Assembly (NCBI GenBank): GCA_946407175.1
Contig: CAMJNB010000001.1
Location: 1-17,019 of the forward strand
Direction of reading: 5' to 3'
Length of the DNA: 17,019 nucleotides
From: an uncultured Selenomonadales bacterium
GTDB taxonomy: Bacteria; Bacillota_C; Negativicutes; Selenomonadales; Selenomonadaceae
The notes beneath the pieces are model-generated. The model worked only from the letters and a program-made list of their open reading frames with translations. It was not told the DNA's origin and searched no databases. This document shows positions 5,874 through 12,164 of this stretch, one piece after another. Each line of letters opens with the position of its first letter. Within the stretch, counting starts at the first letter, position 1. The translations under genes were made by a program, and so were the position numbers.

Positions 5874-6404
5874 TTAGGCAAAAACGTTGTGTTTGACGCG
5901 TTCTGATTCTTCGGAGCGTTTAGAGTCGTTCCAACTTGTCACGTCGCCGGTGAGATACAATTTTGTTATCGTCAAGCTTTTTATCTTGACTTCTGCAAGT
6001 CGCCCTGCAGTTCAGCATATCTTTTCACGCTTTATGCCGTAGCGTGGCGCGGTCTCGTGGATTTATTATTTCAAAATCTATGCGTTGCGGCTGGCTTTCG
6101 CCTTCACCTCTGATTGTCTCAAAGAGATTTTCCAGTTTTTTACCGCGCTGATAATCTGCAATCTTCAAACGGCTTGACTGCAGACGGCAATCCTCTTACC
6201 GGTAATACGGCGGATACGTTCAAACTTCTCGCCTTGCAAAATGTAATCGACATCGACCTTGCCGTCGTCGCAAAGAGTTACTTCAATGCTTTTCAGCGGC
6301 TCTTCAACGCGTTCTTTCACGTAGTTAATATACTTCTGCGCGTCCTGCTCGGTGAATTCATCAAGCCCCATGACGTTGACTTCTACGCCTTCAATTTTAA
6401 TCAT
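5874..6404 (-). CDS. Small NrdD-like protein with glycyl-radical motif, split by a group I intron
   Basis: Exon 1 is 6404-6198 (69 codons) and exon 2 is 5957-5874 (27 codons plus TAA). Joined, they encode 96 residues. The start ATG 6404 follows AAAGGTGG by about seven bases. The last third reads ERIRRITG|YLTGDVTSWNDSKR, then SEESERVKH, which matches the C-terminal end of anaerobic ribonucleoside-triphosphate reductase (NrdD), where the glycine of R-[IV]-x-G-Y-L carries the radical and the chain closes near RVKH. The NrdD catalytic barrel and the zinc cysteines are absent, so this is a free-standing radical-site domain, loosely comparable to the spare-part protein GrcA/YfiD of pyruvate formate-lyase; that comparison is inference. 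Without splicing, translation continues ten codons and stops at TGA (6167-6165), giving 79 residues that lack the YL..RVKH end. It lies 41 bases after mscS. Confidence 0.82.
5958..6197 (-). ncRNA. Group I self-splicing intron, 240 nt, no ORF
   Basis: Numbering the intron 1-240 from 6197 down to 5958, these helices can be drawn. P1: exon CGGU with intron GCCG (10-13), with U.G at the splice site, extended by A1-U9 and A2-U8. P2: 15-22 with 35-42. P3: GCGCGGU 50-56 with ACCGCGC 145-151. P4: CUGG 63-66 with UCAG 85-88. P5: UCUC/GAGA 71-81. P6: GGU 90-92 with GCC 107-109, capped by P6a GGC-GAAA-GCC 96-105. P7: GCAUA 115-119 with UAUGC 179-183. P7.1: GAUUU 120-124 with AAAUC 134-138. P8: CACGCU 152-157 with AGCGUG 167-172. 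J8/7: AAAAGA 173-178. P9: 188-193 with 200-205. P9.1: GUCAAG 208-213 with CUUGAC 222-227. The last base is G, and exon 2 AUCU can pair with intron GGAU as P10. CAACGCAUAGA and AAGAUAUGC match the R and S core elements. The extra stem between P7 and P3 suggests subgroup IA. There is no homing endonuclease. Confidence 0.88.
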
Positions 6405-6445
6405 ACAATCACCACCTTTCTACACTTAAACTTTATCAACAGCGG

Positions 6446-7537
6446 CTAATTTTGTTTATCAGGCATTAAAACGGTACGAATCGGGAACGGAATGTTAATA
6501 CCCTCTTCGCGGTAGCGTTTTGTAATTGCCATGATAAATTTGTGTTTAAGCATTAATTGATTTTGAAATTTATGCGCGTGCAATATCGCGTTGAAATTTA
6601 TGGACGAATCGGCAAACTCTGTAAACAATACCTTAGGTGCAAGGGGATTTATATCGACACCTTCAGAATTTATCGCCGGTTCATAGTCGTCAACTTCAAT
6701 CATGATATCGCGTGCAACTTCTACCGTGACGCGTTCAACCTGCTCCAAGTCACTTTCATAGCCGACGCCGATTGGCACGACAATTATAACATCTTCGCGC
6801 GGGCGGGAATAGTTTATGCTTGTGGAGCCGGCAATATCTTTATTCGGTATAACTATGACGGTACCTTCATTCGCCGGCATAATGGTTGTAAAGCGCCAGT
6901 TAATGTCAACTACGCGACCTTCATTCGCACCGACTTTTATAAAGTCATTTACTTTAATCTGTTTCGACAAAAGAATTTGTACACCTGCGAAAACATTTTG
7001 CAATGTATCTTGCAGACCAAGTGCCGCCGCCATACCGCCGACGCTCATTGCCGCAAGAATCGGCGCTATTGAAATGCCGTAGTATTGCAGGATAATCAAA
7101 CCGCCCGACGCGTAGATAAAAACTTTTAAAATCGTACTCATCAGCGTTGACTGTGACGCGGCGCCCGACGTTGAAAATTTCATATTGACAAAGCCGGAGA
7201 CCGTACGTTCAACCACGCGCGTTATCGTGAACATTATGCTGGTGAAAAGCAGGTACGACAAAAGCTGTCTCAATGTTTCCGGCATTTGACTCGTATTTAC
7301 TACCCAGTATAAGCCGATAACCATACATAATGAAACGGGGACGCCTTGAATTGCGCGGTAGAATACTTCCTTAATGCTTGACGTTTCCGTTTTTTCACGT
7401 CTCGCTACTCTTCTTATCAAAGCGCGGTTTATCGCTATGCCGACAAAAAGTGAAATGCACAAAATGCCTGAAGGAACTATCAAGTATTGAAAAAGCTCCA
7501 TCGCATCCATTTCGGCAATTCTTAATATTGCTTCCAA
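6446..7537 (-). CDS. MscS-family mechanosensitive channel
   Basis: A 363-residue inner-membrane protein of the small-conductance mechanosensitive channel family, which opens on membrane tension to release solutes during osmotic downshock. About five membrane segments are visible: around residues 16-36, 66-82, 92-110, 136-153 and the pore helix from about 158. The pore helix has the Gly/Ala-rich signature SVGGMAAALGLQDTLQNVFAG, then ILLSKQIKVNDFIKV leads into the beta domain (about 195-255, with VVDINWRFTTI and VIPNKDI), followed by the C-terminal alpha/beta domain ending IPFPIRTV. The start is TTG 7537, seven bases after AGGAGG (7545-7550). It follows the GNAT gene by 45 bases and precedes the intron-bearing gene by 41, so the three are probably one transcript. 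Confidence 0.95.
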   Translation of the reverse strand: MEAILRIAEMDAMELFQYLIVPSGILCISLFVGIAINRALIRRVARREKTETSSIKEVFYRAIQGVPVSLCMVIGLYWVVNTSQMPETLRQLLSYLLFTSIMFTITRVVERTVSGFVNMKFSTSGAASQSTLMSTILKVFIYASGGLIILQYYGISIAPILAAMSVGGMAAALGLQDTLQNVFAGVQILLSKQIKVNDFIKVGANEGRVVDINWRFTTIMPANEGTVIVIPNKDIAGSTSINYSRPREDVIIVVPIGVGYESDLEQVERVTVEVARDIMIEVDDYEPAINSEGVDINPLAPKVLFTEFADSSINFNAILHAHKFQNQLMLKHKFIMAITKRYREEGINIPFPIRTVLMPDKQN

Positions 7538-7561
7538 AAAAATTCCTCCTATATCTTCGCT

Positions 7562-7615
7562 TGAAATTCTCGGTCAAGCATTTCAATTTACCTGAAATTC
7601 TCTGTCGAGTATTCC
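7562..7615. repeat. 31-base imperfect tandem duplication at the GNAT 3' end
   Basis: TGAAATTCTC occurs at 7562-7571 and again at 7593-7602, and the flanking bases also match partly. On the minus strand the first copy encodes the end of the acetyltransferase (LDREFQVN, stop) and the second, now after the stop, would encode LDREFQAK. It looks like a duplication that moved or shortened the C-terminus. Confidence 0.6.
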
Positions 7616-8095
7616 GTACAAGATAAGATTTTCATAAACGCCGTTTGTTAAAATCATTTCGCGCATAACGCCTTCACGCTTAAATCCCAAACTTTCATAA
7701 AGGTGTATGCCTACAGAATTATACTCTTTACAGTCAAGAAAAGCACGGTGACATTTTTTCACACCGAAAATCCATTTCAACAAAAGTGTAAACGTTTCGC
7801 GACCGTAGCCGCAATTTTTTTTGTCTATTATACCTTGAGTAATTTCAATCTTGTTATGGGGATTATCAAGCTCACTAAGCAAAAAGTATCCGACCGCAAC
7901 GCCGCTTTCAATTTCTTCAACGATAACGTACATATTCTTCGTGCAGTCCGAATTTAAAATTTTTGTATGAAATTCTTTGCTGAATGGCACGATAAATTTA
8001 ACATTTTCCGGCTTAACCTGCAAGTCCATGATAAAGTTTAAATCAGACATTTCAGCGCGGCGAATGCGAATAAGTTTACCTTCCATTAAAATCAT
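7583..8095 (-). CDS. GNAT-family N-acetyltransferase
   Basis: A 170-residue cytoplasmic acetyltransferase (Acetyltransf_3/RimJ-like) that moves an acetyl group from acetyl-CoA to an amine on an unknown acceptor. It begins with a typical IRIRRAEMSDLNFIMDLQ segment. The acetyl-CoA loop is represented by GIIDKKNCGYGRETFTLLLKW in a slightly degenerate form, and the late motif NSVGIHLYESLGFKREGVMRE is the family's standard closing signature. The start is ATG 8095, with GGAAG about eleven bases upstream, although ATG 8086 is possible. The longer frame to 8251 would run through a terminator hairpin and the preceding gene. That terminator leaves only about 30 bases before the start, and no promoter is apparent, so read-through or an overlapping promoter is likely. 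Confidence 0.9.
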   Translation of the reverse strand: MILMEGKLIRIRRAEMSDLNFIMDLQVKPENVKFIVPFSKEFHTKILNSDCTKNMYVIVEEIESGVAVGYFLLSELDNPHNKIEITQGIIDKKNCGYGRETFTLLLKWIFGVKKCHRAFLDCKEYNSVGIHLYESLGFKREGVMREMILTNGVYENLILYGILDREFQVN

Positions 8096-8123
8096 TTGAA
8101 TATTCGCTTCCTTTTCACTAATC

Positions 8124-8156
8124 AAAAAATCTCCGCTCGGACATGAACGGAGATTT
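8124..8156 (-). terminator. Terminator of the flavodoxin gene
   Basis: AAATCTCCG (8127-8135) and CGGAGATTT (8148-8156) form a perfect nine-base stem. On the minus strand it is followed by a six-T run (8129-8124). It lies 27 bases after the flavodoxin stop codon. Confidence 0.92.
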
Positions 8157-8183
8157 AAACTTTTTATTGTCACGAAAAAATTT

Positions 8184-8612
8184 TTATACCGCGTTAGCCA
8201 AATCCTTGCCGAGTTTTTCGCAATTAGCAAGCGCCTCATCGTCGGGAGCATTTTCGGCAGTTACGGTACCGATTAACTTTGCGCCGGCTTCTTTAGTACG
8301 ATCTGCCCATGCTTCCATCCAAGCGCCGCCGCCCCAGCCGTAGGAGCCGAACAATGCAACAGGTACGCCGTCGATTTTTTCTTCTGCTTCGGTGAAAAAC
8401 GGCTCGAAGGAATCTTCCTCCAAAACTTCATCGCCCATTGCGGGGCAACCGAAAATAAAGCCGTTGTACTTGGACATTTTATCTGCGGAAAAATCATCAA
8501 CTTGAAAGAGGTCAACCTCATTCGTCACGCTCTTAACGCCTTTTACAACGGCGTCCGCCATTGCTTCGGTGTTGCCCGTGCCGCTCCAAAACACGACTGC
8601 AATTTTGCTCAT
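8184..8612 (-). CDS. Short-chain flavodoxin
   Basis: A 142-residue classic short-chain flavodoxin: a cytoplasmic FMN protein carrying electrons at low potential between ferredoxin- or radical-SAM-type partners and reductases. The phosphate loop is FWSGTGNTEAMA (about residues 8-19). The two isoalloxazine loops are represented by CPAMGDEVLEE (about 56-66) and FGSYGWGGGAWMEAW (about 88-102), the latter very like clostridial flavodoxins. The length is normal. The start ATG 8612 has GGAGGG seven bases upstream. The gene has its own promoter (8644-8672) and terminator (8124-8156), so it is monocistronic. A link to activating the glycyl-radical enzyme suggested downstream is possible but speculative. 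Confidence 0.96.
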   Translation of the reverse strand: MSKIAVVFWSGTGNTEAMADAVVKGVKSVTNEVDLFQVDDFSADKMSKYNGFIFGCPAMGDEVLEEDSFEPFFTEAEEKIDGVPVALFGSYGWGGGAWMEAWADRTKEAGAKLIGTVTAENAPDDEALANCEKLGKDLANAV

Positions 8613-8643
8613 TAAAATCCCTCCAAAAAAATTTTCGCCGCAA

Positions 8644-8672
8644 ATATTATCATAGCACTTTCCTGCCGTCAA
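8644..8672 (-). promoter_or_regulatory. Sigma-70/sigma-A promoter of the flavodoxin gene
   Basis: On the minus strand TTGACG (8672-8667) and TAATAT (8649-8644) are separated by exactly 17 bases, with a TG dinucleotide one base before the -10 as in extended -10 promoters. Its position, about 32 bases before the start codon, gives a short leader. Confidence 0.82.
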
Positions 8673-8681
8673 TATTTTTTT

Positions 8682-8755
8682 TAGCGGTTAGTTGTTAGCT
8701 TTTAGCTGTTAGCCGGTAGCCGGTAGCTTGTAACGATTAGCTTTTAGCTTTTAAA
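8682..8755. repeat. TTAGCTTTTAGC / TAGCCGG repeat cluster
   Basis: Short imperfect units (TTAGCGG, TTAGTTG, TTAGCTTT, TAGCTG, TTAGCCGG, TAGCCGG, TAGCTTG, TTAGCTTT, TAGCTTT) follow each other. The cluster overlaps the end of the M48 protease gene, supplying its TAA stop and last few codons (KAKS). Sixteen bases (8717-8732) recur exactly, inverted, at 15682-15697. Confidence 0.75.
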
Positions 8756-9864
8756 TTTTTAATTTCATTTAACCTTGCTGCCAAAGTCGCGGCGTCTTCG
8801 TCACCATCAACCGGCGTAATAATAGCTTGCTGTCCCAAGTAAACAGTGCCGTTTGAAACTGTCGCCTCCTGCTTGTCATAACCTCTGTGATAAGCGGCGG
8901 CAAGGTTACCCAGCACAAAGTACGCGCGTTCGGCAGAGGACATTTTACCTACCGGCGCCGGCGTCACGAACGCTTGCTTATTCACAAGCACGACGCCTTT
9001 CTTGTCAACTTCTGCGTGCTTTTTGCTGTATTCATAAAGCTTTTTGCCGTAATTGTCGCGGCGCTTTGCACTGTCGGGGTGGTCTGAAGGATTGAAAAAG
9101 TTTTCTATGCCGGAACGCTTATGTCCCTTTTCAAGCTCCACAAATTTTTGCATAACTGCGGCAGGTGCGCCCAAATTGTAATTCGTATTCAAAATATAAT
9201 CCCACGCCAAATTATCAGCCTCTGCCTCTTTGCCGCGTCCATAGTCCGCAATGGTATGAGTAAGGGCAAGTGAACCGATTAAATTGGCAAGCGTTGTACC
9301 GCCCGCAACGGCAACACCTACCTGCGCCAAAAGTTGCTGATTGAGATTATTTTTAATTGAACTTGCGGCGTGATCTTTTTGACCGTGACCCATTTCGTGC
9401 CCGACAATCGCGGCAATTTCATCGTCCGAATCTATGTAGTTAAAAGTCCCGCGATTGACCATCATCACGTGACCCATGCCGCAACCCGCGTTCAAAGTGT
9501 CTTGTTTCGATATGAAGTAAAGGTACGGCTTACTGGTAATCGTGCCGTCAACCTTTGCAACGGCTGCGGACAAATTTGACATAATCCTATCAAGCCTTGA
9601 GTTAAGCTCGTAATCTTCCTCAACGCCGTATTCTTCGCAGAATTTTTGATAAAGCGCCTGTCTGCCTTCTTCCGTGTTATTAATCATGTCAATTTGCTTT
9701 TTAACCTGATTAATCTGCTCATTGGCGGCAATGACGCCCACGCCTATGCCAATCGCGTCACCTAAGCTTACAGCCTCTGCAGTAGGCGTAACAATTAAAG
9801 CAGTACCCAACGCGGCGGCAGTTACACCGGCGGTAATTTTTTTCGCCAATTTTTTAAAGTTCAT
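8737..9864 (-). CDS. Secreted M48-family zinc metalloprotease
   Basis: A 375-residue exported peptidase with a signal peptide (LAKKITAGVTAAALGTALIV, ending near PTAEA). The catalytic motif is IVGHEMGHGQKDHA (HExxH), with a third zinc ligand in GRGKEAEADNLA about 60 residues later, both intact, so it should be active. It belongs to the BepA/LoiP/YcaL type of periplasmic M48 proteases, which maintain outer-membrane or envelope proteins in diderms; that role is inferred. The region after about residue 250 (NPSDHPDSAKRRDNYGKKL) is the usual closing helix, followed by a 100-residue tail with no clear domain. The start is ATG 9864, nine bases after GGAGG; a TTG at 9873 is too close. The last codons lie within intergenic repeat DNA, so the C-terminal tail may have been altered by it. 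Confidence 0.92.
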   Translation of the reverse strand: MNFKKLAKKITAGVTAAALGTALIVTPTAEAVSLGDAIGIGVGVIAANEQINQVKKQIDMINNTEEGRQALYQKFCEEYGVEEDYELNSRLDRIMSNLSAAVAKVDGTITSKPYLYFISKQDTLNAGCGMGHVMMVNRGTFNYIDSDDEIAAIVGHEMGHGQKDHAASSIKNNLNQQLLAQVGVAVAGGTTLANLIGSLALTHTIADYGRGKEAEADNLAWDYILNTNYNLGAPAAVMQKFVELEKGHKRSGIENFFNPSDHPDSAKRRDNYGKKLYEYSKKHAEVDKKGVVLVNKQAFVTPAPVGKMSSAERAYFVLGNLAAAYHRGYDKQEATVSNGTVYLGQQAIITPVDGDEDAATLAARLNEIKNLKAKS

Positions 9865-9924
9865 AGCACTCAACCTCCAATCGGACTTTCGGCTAAAATA
9901 TGAAGTTTAAACCAAATCTGACAT

Positions 9925-11082
9925 TTACGCCAAAAATTTTTCAATGCGTTTAAGTGCGGCAGAAATTTTTTCAATGCTCGTCGCGTATGAACAACGTACA
10001 TGACCTGTACCGGATTTTCCAAAGGCAGTGCCGGGTACAAGTGCTACGCGCTCGGTGCGAATAAGTTTTTCTGCAAATTCTTCCGCCGTCATACCGGTAG
10101 ACGTAATGTCGGGGAAAATGTAAAACGCGCCTTTCGGTTCAAAACATTTCAAGCCGAGTTTATTCAGCCCGTCGTAAATTAAATTCCGCCGCCTGTCGTA
10201 TTCGGCAACCATTTTTTTCATATACTTTTCGCCGTGCTTTAACGCCTCAATCGCGGCAACCTGCGCGGTAACCGGTGCACAGAGCATGGTGTATTGGTGA
10301 ATCTTAGTCATTGCGGCAATAAAATCTTCATTGCCCAGCGCGTAGCCGATACGCCAGCCCGTCATTGCGTAGGCTTTGCTGAAACCGTTTAACAAAATCG
10401 TCCTGTCGCGCATATTCGGCATTGCGGCAAAACATTCATGCAAGCCGCTGTACGTCAAGTCTCCATAAATTTCATCTGAAATTACAACCAAGTCATGCTT
10501 TTCGGCAAATTCCGCGATACGCTGTAAGTCCCGCCGCGTCATTATTGCACCAGTAGGATTGTTGGGGTAGCCTATTAACATTGCCTTAGTTTTCGGCGTC
10601 AAGTACGGTTCCAACTCTTCCGGCGTAATGCGAAATTCATTTTCAAGTTTAGCCGGCACAGAAACGGGTACGCCGCCTGCCAAGACAGTGCAAGCTTGAT
10701 AGGAAACATAGCAAGGCTCCGGTATTAAAACTTCGTCGCCAGGTTCAATAATCGCGCGTAAGGCAATATCAAGCGCTTCACTCACGCCTACGGTTACCAG
10801 TACATCGGTATCGGAATTGTATTCAAGATTGTAAAGGCGCTTGTAGTGTTTGGCAATTTCTTTTCTAAGCTCCGGCATACCGCGATTGGCAGTGTAGCTC
10901 GTGTAACCGCGTTCGAGTCCGTAGACGCAACTTTCACGAATTGACCAAGGGGTTATGAAGTCCGGTTCACCTACGCCGAGAGAAATTACGTCGTCCATCT
11001 GTGCGGCAATGTCAAAAAATTTTCTGATGCCGCTCGGCGCGATTGATTTAACCGAAGTACTAAGCTTGTCACTCCACGTCAC
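9925..11082 (-). CDS. PLP-dependent aminotransferase, class I/II (PatA-like)
   Basis: A 385-residue cytoplasmic fold-type I aminotransferase of the aspartate/aromatic/methionine group. The features in order are GVGEPDF (37-43), the substrate-end loop TSYTANRGMPELR, NNPTG (174-178), the cofactor Asp and Tyr in SDEIYGDL (203 and 206), the Schiff-base lysine in NGFSKAYAMTGWRIGY (Lys236) and a C-terminal Arg in GHVRCSYA. The catalytic residues are intact and the length is normal. The start is GTG 11082, which overlaps the TGA of the Lrp-type regulator (GTGA), so the two are translationally coupled. This regulator-aminotransferase pairing is common in Firmicutes and suggests control by an amino acid. 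The exact substrate cannot be assigned. Confidence 0.95.
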   Translation of the reverse strand: MTWSDKLSTSVKSIAPSGIRKFFDIAAQMDDVISLGVGEPDFITPWSIRESCVYGLERGYTSYTANRGMPELRKEIAKHYKRLYNLEYNSDTDVLVTVGVSEALDIALRAIIEPGDEVLIPEPCYVSYQACTVLAGGVPVSVPAKLENEFRITPEELEPYLTPKTKAMLIGYPNNPTGAIMTRRDLQRIAEFAEKHDLVVISDEIYGDLTYSGLHECFAAMPNMRDRTILLNGFSKAYAMTGWRIGYALGNEDFIAAMTKIHQYTMLCAPVTAQVAAIEALKHGEKYMKKMVAEYDRRRNLIYDGLNKLGLKCFEPKGAFYIFPDITSTGMTAEEFAEKLIRTERVALVPGTAFGKSGTGHVRCSYATSIEKISAALKRIEKFLA

Positions 11083-11558
11083 GGCGTAACCACCAGCCTT
11101 CGATCTTGCTCCTCATCTTCCAAAATTATGCCGTCCTTTTTATACTCTTTCAGCAGGAAGTGACTGCGCGTCTGTGTTACGCCTTCTATTGTCGAAAGGC
11201 GCGTTGCAACGAAGTTTGAAATTTCTTTCAGCGATTTACCCTGAACTTCGACAAGTAAATCAAAATTGCCGCTCATAAGGTAAACTGCGCGAACTTCGTC
11301 AAAGCGGCAAATTCTTTCTGCCAATGCGTCAAAGCCTACCTCACGTTGCGGCGTCAAATTTATTTCAATGACTGCCGTGACAAATTCTTCACCGTAACGC
11401 TCCCAATTAATCAGCGTATTGTAGGAGAGAATTATTTTTTCCTGTTCAAGCAGTGCTATTTGGGATTTAATTTCTTCTTCCGGCATTTGCAACATGGAGG
11501 CAAGCTCTGCCGTAGAAATTCTTGCGTTGCCTTGCAATATTTCCAAAAGTTCTTTCAT
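11079..11558 (-). CDS. Lrp/AsnC-family transcriptional regulator
   Basis: A 159-residue regulator. Residues 1-55 form a winged helix-turn-helix (ARISTAELASMLQMPEEEIKSQIALLEQE). Residues about 60-140 form the RAM/AsnC ligand-binding domain, with AVYLMSGNFDLLVEVQGKSL and THFLL-like TRSHFLLKEYK near its end. These proteins assemble as dimers to octamers and sense amino acids. The start ATG 11558 has AAAGGA nine bases upstream. Its stop overlaps the start of the aminotransferase, so it probably regulates that gene and itself. It follows flgJ by 69 bases of repeat-bearing DNA without a visible terminator, so read-through from the flagellar operon is possible. Confidence 0.93.
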   Translation of the reverse strand: MKELLEILQGNARISTAELASMLQMPEEEIKSQIALLEQEKIILSYNTLINWERYGEEFVTAVIEINLTPQREVGFDALAERICRFDEVRAVYLMSGNFDLLVEVQGKSLKEISNFVATRLSTIEGVTQTRSHFLLKEYKKDGIILEDEEQDRRLVVTP

Positions 11559-11576
11559 TCAAACAATCCTTTCGAG

Positions 11577-11624
11577 ATTAGCTTTCAGCTGTCAGCTTGT
11601 AGCTTTCAGTTTCCTGTAAGCTAA
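11577..11624. repeat. TTAGCTTTCAG repeat with palindromic end
   Basis: Units TTAGCTTTCAG, CTGTCAG, CTTGTAG and CTTTCAG lie in tandem. At 11600-11623 TAGCTT and AAGCTA, with inner CAG/CTG, form a hairpin whose minus-strand loop is GAAA. No U-tract follows, so it is not a standard terminator. It occupies most of the flgJ-lrp gap. Confidence 0.6.
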
Positions 11625-11627
11625 CAC

Positions 11628-12032
11628 CTATTTTTTTGTCGCCGTCAACTGCTGATAAATGAAGTCGGCAAGACCAATACCGCCGTCCATCGCCATTTTC
11701 TTAGTCAGCTCTTCATGGTACATATCGCGGTAAATGTCCATCGCGTTATCGTCGCCGTAAAGCTCATCTTTCGGCACGGTTTTCCACATGTCATTATAAA
11801 GCATTTTAAGCATAAGCGCTTCCATTTGTATGGAGGCGTCTTTAATGTCTTGATTACGTTGCGCAATTTGTTCGTCCGTCATTACGCCTGACTTAGCAGC
11901 TTGGTCAAGGCGTTTATGTGCGGCGTCCAATTCTGCTTGAAAGCGTCCTTCCTTTTGAATAAGGTGTGAACCGGTAGCCGCCGAGTTTGTGGGATTCATC
12001 TGCGGCATTAAAAGTGAACCGTCTATCTGCAT
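11628..12032 (-). CDS. flgJ: Flagellar rod-binding protein, FlgJ N-domain only
   Basis: A 134-residue protein with the rod-binding domain of FlgJ, the cap or chaperone for flagellar rod assembly in the periplasm. Residues about 65-130 carry the core ASIQMEALMLKMLYNDMWKTV, then MDIYRDMYHEELTKKMA and GGIGLADFIYQQL, which match the family well. The C-terminal peptidoglycan-hydrolase domain of enterobacterial FlgJ is absent, as is usual outside gamma- and beta-proteobacteria, so another enzyme must open the wall. The start ATG 12032 follows AGAGGTG. It closes the flagellar cluster, separated from flgI by 132 bases of repeats, so its transcription with flgI is probable but not certain. Confidence 0.92.
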   Translation of the reverse strand: MQIDGSLLMPQMNPTNSAATGSHLIQKEGRFQAELDAAHKRLDQAAKSGVMTDEQIAQRNQDIKDASIQMEALMLKMLYNDMWKTVPKDELYGDDNAMDIYRDMYHEELTKKMAMDGGIGLADFIYQQLTATKK

Positions 12033-12049
12033 AATTTATCACCTCTGAT

Positions 12050-12096
12050 GTTAGCTTAGAGCTTAGAGCTTGGAGCTTAAAGATTAGAGATTATAG
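12050..12096. repeat. GCTTAGA heptamer repeat
   Basis: TTAGCTTAGAGCTTAGAGCT, followed by GGAGCTTAAAGATTAGAGATTATAG, is a run of degenerate seven-base units. It belongs to the TTAGCTT class and directly adjoins the octamer array that follows. Confidence 0.65.
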
Positions 12097-12101
12097 GTTT
12101 A

Positions 12102-12160
12102 CTATCGATCTATTGATCTATCGATCTATTGATCTATCGATCTATTGATCTATCGATCCA
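12102..12160. repeat. Tandem repeat of a 16-mer, CTATCGATCTATTGAT
   Basis: Three perfect consecutive copies (12102-12117, 12118-12133, 12134-12149) are followed by a partial fourth, CTATCGATCCA. Each 16-mer is itself two octamers, CTATCGAT and CTATTGAT. It lies five bases before the flgI stop codon, in the gap to flgJ. Perfect copies point to recent expansion. Confidence 0.93.
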
Positions 12161-12164
12161 GCTA

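Noticed and set aside
5958..6164. Open stretch in the intron (about 55 codons, RLQSSRLKIADYQRG onwards) as a separate small gene
   Set aside because: It has no start codon with a ribosome binding site, and its bases are accounted for by intron helices P2 to P8; the frame is open by chance.
5874..6404. The split gene as a plain pseudogene broken by mutation
   Set aside because: Both exons are intact, share codon style, join precisely in frame, and the interruption has group I structure; decay would not produce that.
8096..8251. Longer start of the GNAT protein at 8251
   Set aside because: The extra 52 residues would be read through the flavodoxin terminator hairpin and the end of the flavodoxin gene.
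12102..12160. CRISPR array
   Set aside because: The repeats are direct 16-mers with no spacers between them, and no cas genes are present.
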